DNA of 45,458 nucleotides from JBBKWX01 sp037969175 (GTDB lineage Bacteria > Bacteroidota > Bacteroidia > AKYH767-A > JBBKVM01): NCBI GenBank assembly GCA_037969175.1, contig JBBKWX010000087.1:1-45458 (forward strand), written 5' to 3'. The position numbers and the translations under genes are program-made. This document shows positions 1-7,461 of the stretch, piece after piece (positions within the stretch are counted from its first letter, which is position 1; the number at the start of each line of letters is the position of its first letter). The notes beneath the pieces were generated by a model, which was not told the origin of the DNA, did no database searches, and saw only the letters and a list, made by a program, of their open reading frames with translations.

Positions 1-1350
1 ATCCCTTTAAAGACCCGTCATAATGAGGTTGCACCAAGTCAGTTCGAATGTGCTCCGGTTTTCGAAGAGATCAACCTTGCTGTAGATCACAATCAGCTGC
101 TGATGGATCTGATGGATAAGATCGCCCGCCGTCATAATTTCAAAGTTCTTTTGCATGAGAAGCCCTATGCCGGAGTGAATGGTTCGGGTAAACATAACAA
201 CTGGTCACTTTCAACCAATACAGGCAAGAATCTGCTTTCTCCGGGAAATACACCCAAAACCAATCTGCAATTCCTTACCTTCTTTATCAATACGATCAAA
301 GCTGTTCACGATCATGCCGATCTGCTAAGAGCCTCAATCGCTTCTGCAAGTAACGATCATCGTCTGGGTGCAAACGAAGCTCCTCCGGCTATCATGTCCA
401 TCTTCCTGGGCTCTCAACTTTCTGCTATCCTCGATGAGATCGAGAAGACAGTCACGAAAGACAAGATGACTCCCGAGCAGAAGACCGAACTGAAGCTCAA
501 CATCGGTCGTATCCCTGAGATCCTGCTTGACAATACAGATAGAAACCGTACTTCTCCTTTTGCTTTCACCGGTAATAAATTTGAGTTTCGTGCGGTTGGT
601 TCATCTGCCAACAGTGCATCTGCAATGGTGGTTTTGAATACCATCATGGCAAAACAACTGATAGATTTTAAAGCTGAGGTTGATGAGTTGATGAATAAGG
701 ATATCAAGAAGGATGAAGCCATCCTGCAAGTGCTAAGATCTTACATCGTATCAAGCAAGAAGATCCGCTTCGAAGGAAATGGTTATGGTGATGAATGGAA
801 GAAAGAAGCAAAGAAAAGAGGTCTTTCAAATGTTGAAACTACTCCTCCTGCATTAGATGCTTTCATTTCTAAGGCAACTAAAAAACTTTTCAAGGATACC
901 GGGATCTTCTCAGAAAGAGAACTTGAAGCAAGACATGATATTTTACTTGAAATGTATACCAAGAAGATCCAGATCGAATCAAGAGTGATAGGCGATCTGT
1001 GTCAGAATCATATTATCCCTACTGCAATCGATTATCAAAACAGATTAATTGAAAATGTAAAAGGATTGAAAGATATCGGACTGGATAAGAAATCCTATTC
1101 TACCCAGCTTGATATTATCAAGAAAGTGTCAGAACATATCACAGTGATCAATAATGAAGTGCATTCAATGACTGACAATCGCAAAAAGGCGAATCTGATT
1201 GAAGAGTCTCGTGCTAAAGCTATAGCCTATTGCGATAAAGTGAAACCATCTTTTGATGAGATCAGATATAACGTAGATAAGCTCGAATTGATCGTGGATG
1301 ACGAAAAATGGCCCTTGCCAAAGTATCGTGAATTGCTCTTTTTACGCTAA
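1..1350 (+). CDS. glnN: Glutamine synthetase type III, C-terminal part
   Basis: The gene enters from the left edge, so only the last 449 residues are seen. It makes glutamine from glutamate, ammonia and ATP in the cytoplasm. The frame is open from base 1 and reads IPLKTRHNEVAPSQFECAP, followed by NLAVDHNQ, which is the highly conserved active-site stretch of GSIII; HEKPYAGVNGSGKHNNWS and the arginine-containing NRTSPFAFTGNKFEFRAVG are further family signatures. GSIII enzymes are about 700-730 residues, so roughly 270 residues lie outside the window. The C-terminal 200 residues form the helical extension typical of GSIII. An intrinsic terminator follows 23 bases after the stop, so this is the end of its transcript. 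Identification is secure; the start cannot be seen. Confidence 0.97.
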   Translation: MPLKTRHNEVAPSQFECAPVFEEINLAVDHNQLLMDLMDKIARRHNFKVLLHEKPYAGVNGSGKHNNWSLSTNTGKNLLSPGNTPKTNLQFLTFFINTIKAVHDHADLLRASIASASNDHRLGANEAPPAIMSIFLGSQLSAILDEIEKTVTKDKMTPEQKTELKLNIGRIPEILLDNTDRNRTSPFAFTGNKFEFRAVGSSANSASAMVVLNTIMAKQLIDFKAEVDELMNKDIKKDEAILQVLRSYIVSSKKIRFEGNGYGDEWKKEAKKRGLSNVETTPPALDAFISKATKKLFKDTGIFSERELEARHDILLEMYTKKIQIESRVIGDLCQNHIIPTAIDYQNRLIENVKGLKDIGLDKKSYSTQLDIIKKVSEHITVINNEVHSMTDNRKKANLIEESRAKAIAYCDKVKPSFDEIRYNVDKLELIVDDEKWPLPKYRELLFLR

Positions 1351-1372
1351 TTCTGACTCGAAAAAAGTTAAC

Positions 1373-1407
1373 AGCCCCTAAATCATTTGATTGTAGGGGC
1401 TTTTTTC
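1373..1407 (+). terminator. Intrinsic terminator of glnN
   Basis: The 8-bp arms AGCCCCTA (1373-1380) and TAGGGGCT (1394-1401) enclose a second pairing AATCA/TGATT (1381-1385 with 1388-1392), giving one long hairpin with a single bulged G, followed by a T-rich run. Confidence 0.9.
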
Positions 1408-1430
1408 TTTCACCTTATTTTCATATCAAA

Positions 1431-1461
1431 TTGAATTATTGGATTTTATTTTCTTTCTTTG
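1431..1461 (+). promoter_or_regulatory. Bacteroidota-type promoter of the porE-like gene
   Basis: TTG at 1431-1433 is followed after exactly 20 bases by TTTCTTTG (1454-1461), one mismatch from the -7 consensus TAnnTTTG. The start codon lies 53 bases further on. There is no Shine-Dalgarno sequence; the leader just before the ATG is A-rich. Confidence 0.55.
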
Positions 1462-1514
1462 TCGCTTATAGTTTAGTAAAGCCGAAAACCATTTTTCAAC
1501 CAAAAAAATAGAAT

Positions 1515-3452
1515 ATGAAAAGATCAGGGTTACTCATAGTTGCAGTACTCTCGGTTCTCCTGTCAGCATGCGGGACCAGTCAATTGACTACTAAGGCAGA
1601 TAAAGCATACGATCAGGCAGAATATTATAACGCTATCAATCTGTATAAGAAGGCTTATTCGAAAGAAAAAAACAAACCAGCTTTGGCTGCTATCATGTTC
1701 AAGACAGCTGAAAGCTATCGTATGACAAATGATACCAAAGAAGCAGAGAACTGGTATTCAAAAGCGATCAAGGGCAACTATGCTGATCCGATTGCTGTCT
1801 ATCAGTATGCTCAAATGCTGAAGGCAAATGGCAAATACGAAGAAGCGATTGCTCAATACAATGAGTATCAAAAACTAGCTCCCGGTGACACACGTGCCGC
1901 AGAAGGAGTTCGCTCTTCTGAAATGGCTCAGGCATGGAAAGATAAGCCGGCCAGAGTAAAAATGGAAAATGTAGCTGACCTCAATGGTAAGTTCTCCGAT
2001 TTCACATCTGCTTTGGCTCCGGGCGAAACCCGCTCTGTAGTTTTCAGCTCAGGTAGAGAAGAGTCTACAGGTAAGGCTTATGATGGCTGGACCGGCCAGA
2101 AATTCACTGATCTTTTTGAAGCTACTATGGATCAAAAAGGCAAATGGAGTATTCCTAAACCATTGGCTTCAACAATCAATACAGATAAAAACGAAGGTTC
2201 TGCTACATTCAGCGCAAATGGAACAGAGATGTTTTTCACACGTTGCGCTCCGGTAAAAAATTCTCAGGGAGAATGTAAGATCTATTCAAGTACAAAGAAT
2301 GGTAACGATTGGTCTGAAGCAGTTATGCTTCCTTTCAATACCGATTCTTCTACTTTCGGTCATCCTTCTTTATCAGCTGATGGTACTATGTTGTACTTCT
2401 CTTCTGATATGCCGGGTGGTTCAGGCGGTAAAGATATCTGGGTAAGTACAAAAGATGCTTCCGGAACATGGGGTGCAGCACGTAACCTGGGTCCGAAGAT
2501 CAATACTTCTTTGGATGAAATGTATCCTTACATACATGCCAATGGTACACTTTACTTCTCATCTAACGGTCATGCCGGAATGGGTGGATTGGATATTTTC
2601 AAATCAACTAATGATGGTGCATCATGGAGCACACCTGCTAATATGAAGTCACCTATCAATTCAAATGCAGATGATTTCGCAGTTGTATTTCTTGCAGGAA
2701 CAGATAAAACAGGATACTTGAGCTCTAACCGTGATGGAGGTAAAGGTGGTGATGATATCTGGAGCTTCGATCGTATGCCTCTTGAATTCACTGTTTCAGG
2801 TCGTGTTTATGATGCAGATACAAAAGAAAGCTTGAAAGATGCAAAAGTTGAATTGTTTGGTTCTGATGGAACAAACTTAAGTCTTGTTACAGACCCAAGT
2901 GGTATGTATAAATATTCACTTTCTGAAAATACTTCTTACACAGTTTCAGCTACCATTCTTGATTACCTAAACAAGAAACTTACTGTTTCTACTGTAGGTC
3001 TGGAAGAGTCAAAAGACTTTATCGGTGATTTCGATTTTGCTTTGAGATCTATCAAAAAGCCGATCGAATTACCTGAAATTTTCTATGATCTTGATAAAGC
3101 TACTTTGCGTGCTGAGTCTAAGAAAGAGCTGGATGGTTTGATCGAAACTCTGAACGAGAATCCAAACATCGTTATTAAGATCCTTTCTCATACGGATAGC
3201 CGTGCTACTGATGCGTATAACTTGGATCTTTCAAACAGAAGAGCAAAGTCAGTTGTTGATTATCTTATAGCAAACAATATCGCTAAGGATAGGTTGACCT
3301 CTGAAGGTCGTGGTGAAAAAGAACCACGTATCACAGATGCTGAGATCGATAAGCTTGGAAGTGTTGAAGCAAAAGAAACAGCTCACCAAAAGAACCGTCG
3401 TACCGAATTTGAAGTACTGCGTACCGATTATGTTCCTGCACCTAAGAAATAA
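1515..3452 (+). CDS. PorE-like outer-membrane lipoprotein (TPR, beta-propeller, CRD, OmpA domain)
   Basis: 645 residues. The N-terminus is a lipoprotein signal with lipobox LSAC and Cys19. TPR-like helices follow at about 25-135 (ADKAYDQAEYYNAINLYKKAY), then WD40/PD40-type propeller blades at about 160-425 (FSANGTEMFFTR, LSADGTMLYFSSDMPGGSGG, IHANGTLYFSSNGHAGMGG, GYLSSNRDGGKGGDDIW), a carboxypeptidase-regulatory-like beta domain at about 430-510 (VSGRVYDADTKESLKDAKVEL), and an OmpA C-terminal peptidoglycan-binding domain at about 530-640 (ILSHTDSRATDAYNLDLSNRRA). This domain order is that of PorE (PG1058) of the type IX secretion system, a periplasm-facing lipoprotein thought to anchor the system to peptidoglycan. 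Bacteroidota carry several paralogues with the same layout, so a general envelope role cannot be excluded. It has its own promoter and terminator. Two T9SS cargo-like proteins lie 4-7 kb downstream. Confidence 0.85.
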   Translation: MKRSGLLIVAVLSVLLSACGTSQLTTKADKAYDQAEYYNAINLYKKAYSKEKNKPALAAIMFKTAESYRMTNDTKEAENWYSKAIKGNYADPIAVYQYAQMLKANGKYEEAIAQYNEYQKLAPGDTRAAEGVRSSEMAQAWKDKPARVKMENVADLNGKFSDFTSALAPGETRSVVFSSGREESTGKAYDGWTGQKFTDLFEATMDQKGKWSIPKPLASTINTDKNEGSATFSANGTEMFFTRCAPVKNSQGECKIYSSTKNGNDWSEAVMLPFNTDSSTFGHPSLSADGTMLYFSSDMPGGSGGKDIWVSTKDASGTWGAARNLGPKINTSLDEMYPYIHANGTLYFSSNGHAGMGGLDIFKSTNDGASWSTPANMKSPINSNADDFAVVFLAGTDKTGYLSSNRDGGKGGDDIWSFDRMPLEFTVSGRVYDADTKESLKDAKVELFGSDGTNLSLVTDPSGMYKYSLSENTSYTVSATILDYLNKKLTVSTVGLEESKDFIGDFDFALRSIKKPIELPEIFYDLDKATLRAESKKELDGLIETLNENPNIVIKILSHTDSRATDAYNLDLSNRRAKSVVDYLIANNIAKDRLTSEGRGEKEPRITDAEIDKLGSVEAKETAHQKNRRTEFEVLRTDYVPAPKK

Positions 3453-3487
3453 GGGCGGCAGCGAAAGAATATTTTGTTAAAATCTAT

Positions 3488-3519
3488 AAGCATCCGTCCA
3501 TTGGGCGGATGCTTTTTTT
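3488..3519 (+). terminator. Intrinsic terminator touching the purM start codon
   Basis: AAGCATCCGTCC (3488-3499) pairs with GGGCGGATGCTT (3503-3514), one G-T wobble and a 3-nt loop, followed by a T run ending at 3519. The purM ATG starts at 3520, directly after the T run. Confidence 0.88.
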
Positions 3520-4698
3520 ATGAATCATATGGATCAGAATTCAAAATACGGATCAAGAGGCGTTTCTTCTCAAAAGGAAGATGTACACAATGCAATCAAA
3601 AACATAGATAAGGGTCTTTTTCCAAAAGCCTTTTGTAAGGTTGTTCCTGATATGCTTACGGGCTCCCAAGAGCATTGCATTATCATGCATGCCGATGGTG
3701 CCGGTACCAAGTCATCCTTGGCTTACGCTTATTGGAAAGAGACAGGCGACATCTCCGTATGGAAGGGGATAGCGCAGGATGCTATCGTTATGAATACCGA
3801 CGATCTGCTTTGCGTGGGTGCTACGGATCATATTCTGCTATCATCCACCATTGGCAGAAACAAAAACCTTATCCCTGCAGAAGTCATCTCAGAGATCATC
3901 AACGGCACTGAAGAGTTTCTCGAAACCATGCGCTCTTACGGGATGAATATCATCTCTACAGGCGGCGAAACAGCCGATGTGGGTGACCTGGTAAGAACCA
4001 TCATTGTAGATTCTACAGTGACCTGCCGTATGCGACGTGAAGATGTGATATCCAATCACAACATCCGTCCGGGCGATGTGATCGTAGGTTTGGCCTCTTA
4101 TGGCAAGGCAAGCTATGAGCAGGAATACAACGGCGGTATGGGATCCAACGGACTAACCTCTGCCCGACATGATGTTTTCAACAAGACGATAGCTGAGAAA
4201 TACCCCGAAACCTTTGATGCCGCTATTGATCCTTCTTTGGTGTATTGCGGACAAATGAATTTGACCGACCATGTAGAAGGCAGCCCCTTGAATGCAGGCA
4301 AGCTGGTTCTTTCTCCTACCCGTACCTATGCTCCCGTGATCAACAGAATGCTGAAAGAGATGCGTTCGGAGATCCACGGTATGGTGCATTGCAGCGGAGG
4401 AGGGCAAACCAAGATCCTGCATTTCGTAGACAATATTCATTTCATCAAAGACAATCTTTTCCCGGTTCCTCCTTTATTCAAAATGATCCGCGATCAAAGC
4501 GGTACCGATCTTCGCGAGATGTATCAGGTATTCAATATGGGACACCGAATGGAGGTTTATCTGCCCGAAAGCCGTGCTATGGAATTGATTGAAATAGCTG
4601 CATCCTTTGATATCGATGCCAGAGTGATCGGTCGTTGCGAAGCTTCTGATACCAAGCGTTTGAGCATAACTACTACAGAGGGATACCTGGAATACTAG
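3520..4698 (+). CDS. purM: Phosphoribosylformylglycinamidine cyclo-ligase (AIR synthase)
   Basis: 392 residues, of the long PurM form common in Bacteroidota. It closes the imidazole ring of AIR from FGAM with ATP, step five of purine synthesis, in the cytoplasm. The N-terminal half has the family signatures HADGAGTKSSLAY (phosphate and Mg-ATP binding) and NTDDLLCVGA; STGGETADVGD follows, and the C-terminal domain has MVHCSGGGQTK and VFNMGHRMEVYLP. Two ATGs lie at the start (3520 and 3529); the first follows the T run of a terminator with no room for a leader, so initiation at 3529 or transcription reading through the terminator is possible. No clear -7 element was seen between the preceding gene and this one. 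The gene is followed by 680 bases without a gene. Confidence 0.95.
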   Translation: MNHMDQNSKYGSRGVSSQKEDVHNAIKNIDKGLFPKAFCKVVPDMLTGSQEHCIIMHADGAGTKSSLAYAYWKETGDISVWKGIAQDAIVMNTDDLLCVGATDHILLSSTIGRNKNLIPAEVISEIINGTEEFLETMRSYGMNIISTGGETADVGDLVRTIIVDSTVTCRMRREDVISNHNIRPGDVIVGLASYGKASYEQEYNGGMGSNGLTSARHDVFNKTIAEKYPETFDAAIDPSLVYCGQMNLTDHVEGSPLNAGKLVLSPTRTYAPVINRMLKEMRSEIHGMVHCSGGGQTKILHFVDNIHFIKDNLFPVPPLFKMIRDQSGTDLREMYQVFNMGHRMEVYLPESRAMELIEIAASFDIDARVIGRCEASDTKRLSITTTEGYLEY

Positions 4699-4715
4699 TG
4701 ATTGCTTGAAAATTC

Positions 4716-4734
4716 GTCCCCCTAATAGGGGGAC
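4716..4734. repeat. Perfect GC-rich palindrome after purM
   Basis: A 19-base perfect inverted repeat, GTCCCCCT / AGGGGGAC around a 3-base centre, 17 bases after the purM stop. There is no T run, so it is not a standard terminator, although it could protect the 3' end of the purM mRNA. A partial third block, CAGGGGGTC, follows at once. Confidence 0.75.
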
Positions 4735-4758
4735 TTACAGGGGGTCATCTGTAGCTTT

Positions 4759-4848
4759 ATTCTGCGAAAATCTGCGAGATCTGCGGGAAATATTTTTTTC
4801 TTTTTGAAACCGCAAAGGCACGAAGGATACGCAAAGTCCGCAAAGAAT
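4759..4848. repeat. Compound extragenic repeat, copy 1
   Basis: A run of TCTGCGAAAA-like units about 9-10 bases apart (TCTGCG three times at 4761-4785), a poly-T tract, then a 9-base-spaced run of CGCAAAG/CACGAAGG units (4811-4845). Copy 2 starts 332 bases downstream. The first 60 bases align without a gap and match at about 55 positions by hand alignment. Confidence 0.85.
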
Positions 4849-4861
4849 TTGTTTGAAATTT

Positions 4862-4888
4862 GTATCTCGTAATTCGTATTTCGTAATT
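4862..4888. repeat. 7-bp tandem array (CGTAATT family)
   Basis: Three and a half units in register: GTATCT, CGTAATT (4868-4874), CGTATTT (4875-4881), CGTAATT (4882-4888). The same heptamer recurs at 7288-7315, 7401-7461, 10961-10974 and 12051-12078. Confidence 0.85.
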
Positions 4889-4927
4889 ATTTTTTTTTTG
4901 GCGCCTGTCCAACTACGTTGGCCACCG

Positions 4928-4980
4928 GGCTATCCGCTATATCTTTTTTGTTACACAAAAAAGGATGCCGCTTCTATCCC
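4928..4980. repeat. Long imperfect palindrome with perfect 8-bp core
   Basis: The core CTTTTTTG (4943-4950), TTACA, CAAAAAAG (4956-4963) is a perfect stem-loop. Outside it, GGGCTATCCGCTATAT on the left is an imperfect reverse complement of GGATGCCGCTTCTATCCC on the right. GGCGCC-like blocks lie further out on both sides. It looks like a dispersed palindromic element rather than a gene remnant; I recall similar sequence in other Bacteroidota genomes but cannot verify this here. Confidence 0.65.
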
Positions 4981-5022
4981 TGGCGCGGGTTTTTTATCTA
5001 TTCCTTTCTGCTATTCGAAGGT

Positions 5023-5040
5023 AACCCCTAAAGGGTTTTT
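5023..5040 (+). terminator. Possible weak terminator hairpin
   Basis: AACCC (5023-5027) pairs with GGGTT (5033-5037) around CTAAA and is followed by a short T run. It is short, and no gene ends nearby on this strand, so it may simply be part of the repeat mosaic. Confidence 0.35.
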
Positions 5041-5090
5041 AACCTATTAATCAGCGAAGCAGAAATTTTGAACTGTAGATATTGTTTTTT

Positions 5091-5181
5091 ATTCTGCGAA
5101 AATCTGTGTGATCAGCGGGAAATATTTTTTTTATTTTGAAACCGCAAAGGCCACAAAGTTTTTCGCAAAGGTCCGCAAAGA
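5091..5181. repeat. Compound extragenic repeat, copy 2
   Basis: Repeats the layout of 4759-4848: TCTGCGAAAA unit, related GTGTGATCAGCGGGAAA, poly-T, GAAACCGCAAAGG, then 9-base-spaced CGCAAAG units to 5181. Offset 332 bases, no net insertion or deletion over the first 60 bases. Confidence 0.85.
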
Positions 5182-5207
5182 GTTACTTAGAGTCTTGGTG
5201 TTAAAAA

Positions 5208-5269
5208 AAAACTCTGTGAATTCCGATGGCTATCGGGACCGTGTTTCTGTGTCTCCATGGTGAAAAAAA
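5208..5269. repeat. CTCTGTG-type repeat interrupted by a small palindrome
   Basis: Units ACTCTGTGAATTCC, GTGTTTCTGTGTCTCC and ATGGTGAAAAAAA form a third quasi-periodic repeat type. Between the first and second lies CCGAT-GGCT-ATCGG (5223-5236), a perfect 5-bp stem, as if a small palindrome had been inserted. Related wording recurs at about 35429-35467 and 35505-35525. Confidence 0.5.
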
Positions 5270-5363
5270 GAACAATGATTTCTAGAACAATACCACACTT
5301 AAATCAAAACTCAATTCATTTACCTCCCATCCGGATTCATAACAAAATGAAAAGGCATTTTCG

Positions 5364-5371
5364 TATCTTTG
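5364..5371 (+). promoter_or_regulatory. -7 element of prfA, 7 bases before the ATG
   Basis: TATCTTTG is a perfect match to TAnnTTTG. No TTG is seen 20 bases upstream. With transcription normally starting some 4-6 bases after the final G, the leader would be only about 1-4 bases. Confidence 0.6.
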
Positions 5372-5378
5372 CAGCCCC

Positions 5379-6449
5379 ATGCTCGAAAAGTTAGAAGCTA
5401 TTGAAAATAAATTCCACGAAGTGGAAGCACAGTTATCTGCACCCGATGCGTTGTCAGATATGAAACGTTATGCTCAGCTGAATCGTTCTTACAAAGAACT
5501 TCAGGCTGTTGTAACAGCATATCATGAGTATCGCAACATATTGGATAATCTGGAGAATGCAAGAGAGCTTCTAAAGACGGAGAAAGACGAAGAGTTTCGT
5601 GAGATGGCGAAAGGGGAGATAGACGAACTTCTTGTTAGCAGAGATAAATGGGAAGAAAGTATTCGTGTCATGTTGATCCCTCAGGATCCTGAAGATGCAA
5701 AGAATGCCATCCTTGAGATTCGTGCAGGAACGGGAGGAGATGAAGCTTCCATCTTCGCCGGCGAGATCCATCGTATGTACACCAAGTATTGCGAGAATAA
5801 AGGTTGGAAAATTGAATTGGTTGATTTTACAGATGGTACTGCCGGTGGATATAAAGAGATCATTGTTGAGATCATTGGCGATGGTGCATATGGGCAAATG
5901 AAATACGAAAGCGGTGTTCACCGTGTACAACGTGTTCCGCAAACCGAGACTCAGGGCAGGGTTCATACCTCTGCTGCAACGGTGATCGTCTTGCCCGAAG
6001 CAGATGAATTTGATGTGGAGATTAAAACAGGCGATGTTCGTAAAGATCTTTTTTGCTCATCCGGTCCGGGTGGACAATCCGTAAATACGACTTATTCTGC
6101 AGTGCGCTTAACCCACCTTCCTACAGGTTTGGTAGCTCAATGTCAGGATCAGAAATCCCAATTAAAAAATTACGATAAAGCTCTGGCCGTTTTACGCAGC
6201 CGTCTTTATGAATTGGAATACAACAAACGTCTGGAAGAAGAATCCAAAAAACGTAAGACCATGGTTTCCTCAGGCGACAGATCAGCCAAGATCAGAACCT
6301 ATAACTATCCTCAGAGCCGAATCACAGATCACCGTATCGGCATGACATCACATAACCTAAGTACATTTATGGATGGCGATGTGCAGGAAATGATCGATGC
6401 ATTGCAGCTTGCTGAGAATGCAGAAAGAATGAAAGCAAGCATAGACTGA
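5379..6449 (+). CDS. prfA: Peptide chain release factor 1
   Basis: 356 residues, normal length for RF1. It recognises UAA and UAG in the ribosomal A site and triggers release of the finished protein. Residues 1-100 form the coiled N-terminal domain. The stop-codon-reading tripeptide is Pro187-Gln-Thr189 in RVPQTETQGR, matching the P-x-T motif of RF1 rather than the SPF motif of RF2. The catalytic GGQ is at 231-233 (SSGPGGQSVNTT), where the glutamine is normally methylated. The start is fixed by the N-terminal similarity and by the perfect -7 element just upstream. pyrF follows after 9 bases, so the two are probably co-transcribed. Confidence 0.97.
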   Translation: MLEKLEAIENKFHEVEAQLSAPDALSDMKRYAQLNRSYKELQAVVTAYHEYRNILDNLENARELLKTEKDEEFREMAKGEIDELLVSRDKWEESIRVMLIPQDPEDAKNAILEIRAGTGGDEASIFAGEIHRMYTKYCENKGWKIELVDFTDGTAGGYKEIIVEIIGDGAYGQMKYESGVHRVQRVPQTETQGRVHTSAATVIVLPEADEFDVEIKTGDVRKDLFCSSGPGGQSVNTTYSAVRLTHLPTGLVAQCQDQKSQLKNYDKALAVLRSRLYELEYNKRLEEESKKRKTMVSSGDRSAKIRTYNYPQSRITDHRIGMTSHNLSTFMDGDVQEMIDALQLAENAERMKASID

Positions 6450-6458
6450 TAAAACCAG

Positions 6459-7286
6459 ATGAACAGAAAAGAGATCTTTTCAGAAATACTAAAGAAACGC
6501 TCCTTCCTGTGTATAGGTTTGGATTCGGACATCAAAAAAATTCCTGCTCATTTACTTTCAGAAAAAGACCCTGTCTTAACATTTAACCAGGCTATCATTG
6601 AAGCTACGCATGATCTTGCCATAGCTTACAAACCTAATTTAGCTTTTTACGAAAGCCGCGGTAGCAAAGGACTTGAGACGCTTGAGGCTACCCTCAAACT
6701 TATTCCGAAAAACATCTTTACCATAGCCGACGCCAAAAGGGGAGATATCGGAAATACTTCCGGTATGTATGCCGAAGCTTTTTTCAACCACTACAATTTC
6801 GATTCGGTTACCGTTGCTCCATACATGGGTGAAGACAGTGTAAAACCCTTTTTGTCTTTCGATGATAAATGGGTGATCCTGCTTGCACTTACGTCCAATT
6901 CCGGAGCTATGGATTTTCAATTGATGGAAGTACTGGGAAGTTTGGGAAAAATAGAGCTCTACAAGAAAGTGATCAAACGTGCACTAAGCTGGGGCAATGC
7001 AGATAACCTCATGTTTGTTATTGGTGCCACCCGTGCCGAAATGCTCAAAGAAGTACGCGAACTTGCCCCCGATAATTTCCTTCTCATTCCCGGAGTAGGT
7101 GCTCAGGGCGGAAGTTTAAGCGATGTCGCAAAGTTCGGCATGAACTCCATGTGCGGACTTCTGGTCAACGCCTCCCGCAGTATCCTCTATGCGTCATCCG
7201 GCAAGGATTTCGCCCAAGCCGCCCGCGCCGAAGCACTCAAGATGCAGCAGGAAATGGATGGATTGCTAGATAAATATCTCGGTTGA
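6459..7286 (+). CDS. pyrF: Orotidine 5'-phosphate decarboxylase (type 2)
   Basis: 275 residues, the longer bacterial type 2 form of the enzyme (the E. coli type is about 240). It turns OMP into UMP, the last step of pyrimidine synthesis. The catalytic motif DAKRGDIGNTS is at residues 91-101 and contains the Lys93/Asp96 pair of the D-K-x-x-D tetrad. The substrate-binding elements FLCIGLDSD near the N-terminus and LIPGVGAQGG near residue 210 are also present. It starts 9 bases after prfA. The C-terminal quarter is richer in GC than the start of the gene. No terminator is visible; a repeat array begins right after the stop. Confidence 0.96.
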   Translation: MNRKEIFSEILKKRSFLCIGLDSDIKKIPAHLLSEKDPVLTFNQAIIEATHDLAIAYKPNLAFYESRGSKGLETLEATLKLIPKNIFTIADAKRGDIGNTSGMYAEAFFNHYNFDSVTVAPYMGEDSVKPFLSFDDKWVILLALTSNSGAMDFQLMEVLGSLGKIELYKKVIKRALSWGNADNLMFVIGATRAEMLKEVRELAPDNFLLIPGVGAQGGSLSDVAKFGMNSMCGLLVNASRSILYASSGKDFAQAARAEALKMQQEMDGLLDKYLG

Positions 7287-7287
7287 T

Positions 7288-7315
7288 AATTACGAAATAC
7301 GAATTACGAGATACG
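7288..7315. repeat. 7-bp tandem array, inverted orientation
   Basis: Four exact-register heptamers: AATTACG, AAATACG, AATTACG, AGATACG. This is the reverse complement of the CGTAATT/CGTATCT array at 7401-7461. It starts two bases after the pyrF stop. Confidence 0.85.
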
Positions 7316-7400
7316 AGGCATCTTTGGAAGAAACTTATTGAAACTGCAAACTCACCTGTGTTTTTTTTACTCTATAAACTTCACCCTCCACTCTTGAATT

Positions 7401-7461
7401 CGTATCACGTAATTCGTAATTCGCAATTGGGCTAGTATCTCGTAATTCGTATCTCGTCATT
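7401..7461. repeat. 7-bp tandem array, forward orientation
   Basis: Units CGTATCA, CGTAATT, CGTAATT, CGCAATT, then a slipped GGGCTAG+TATCT, then CGTAATT, CGTATCT, CGTCATT. With 7288-7315 it forms a potential hairpin spanning about 175 bases. Confidence 0.85.

Larger units (their letters stand above)
4699..5378. other. 680-base gene-free stretch made of extragenic repeats
   Basis: I see no credible gene. The stretch is a mosaic: a GC palindrome (4716-4734), two copies of a compound repeat (4759-4848 and 5091-5181), a 7-bp array (4862-4888), a long imperfect palindrome (4928-4980), a terminator-like hairpin (5023-5040), a third repeat type (5208-5269), and the prfA -7 element. Poly-T and poly-A runs separate the modules. 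Confidence 0.85.

Noticed and set aside
4853..5050. A 65-codon open frame in the purM-prfA gap
   Set aside because: It runs straight through the 7-bp array and the long palindrome. Its product has no family features, and codon use reflects the repeats.
5571..5966. A 131-codon open frame antisense to prfA
   Set aside because: It overlaps the secure prfA frame, and the translated sequence has no recognisable motif.
7288..7461. Possible CRISPR array
   Set aside because: Units are 7 bases with no spacers of constant length and no cas genes nearby.
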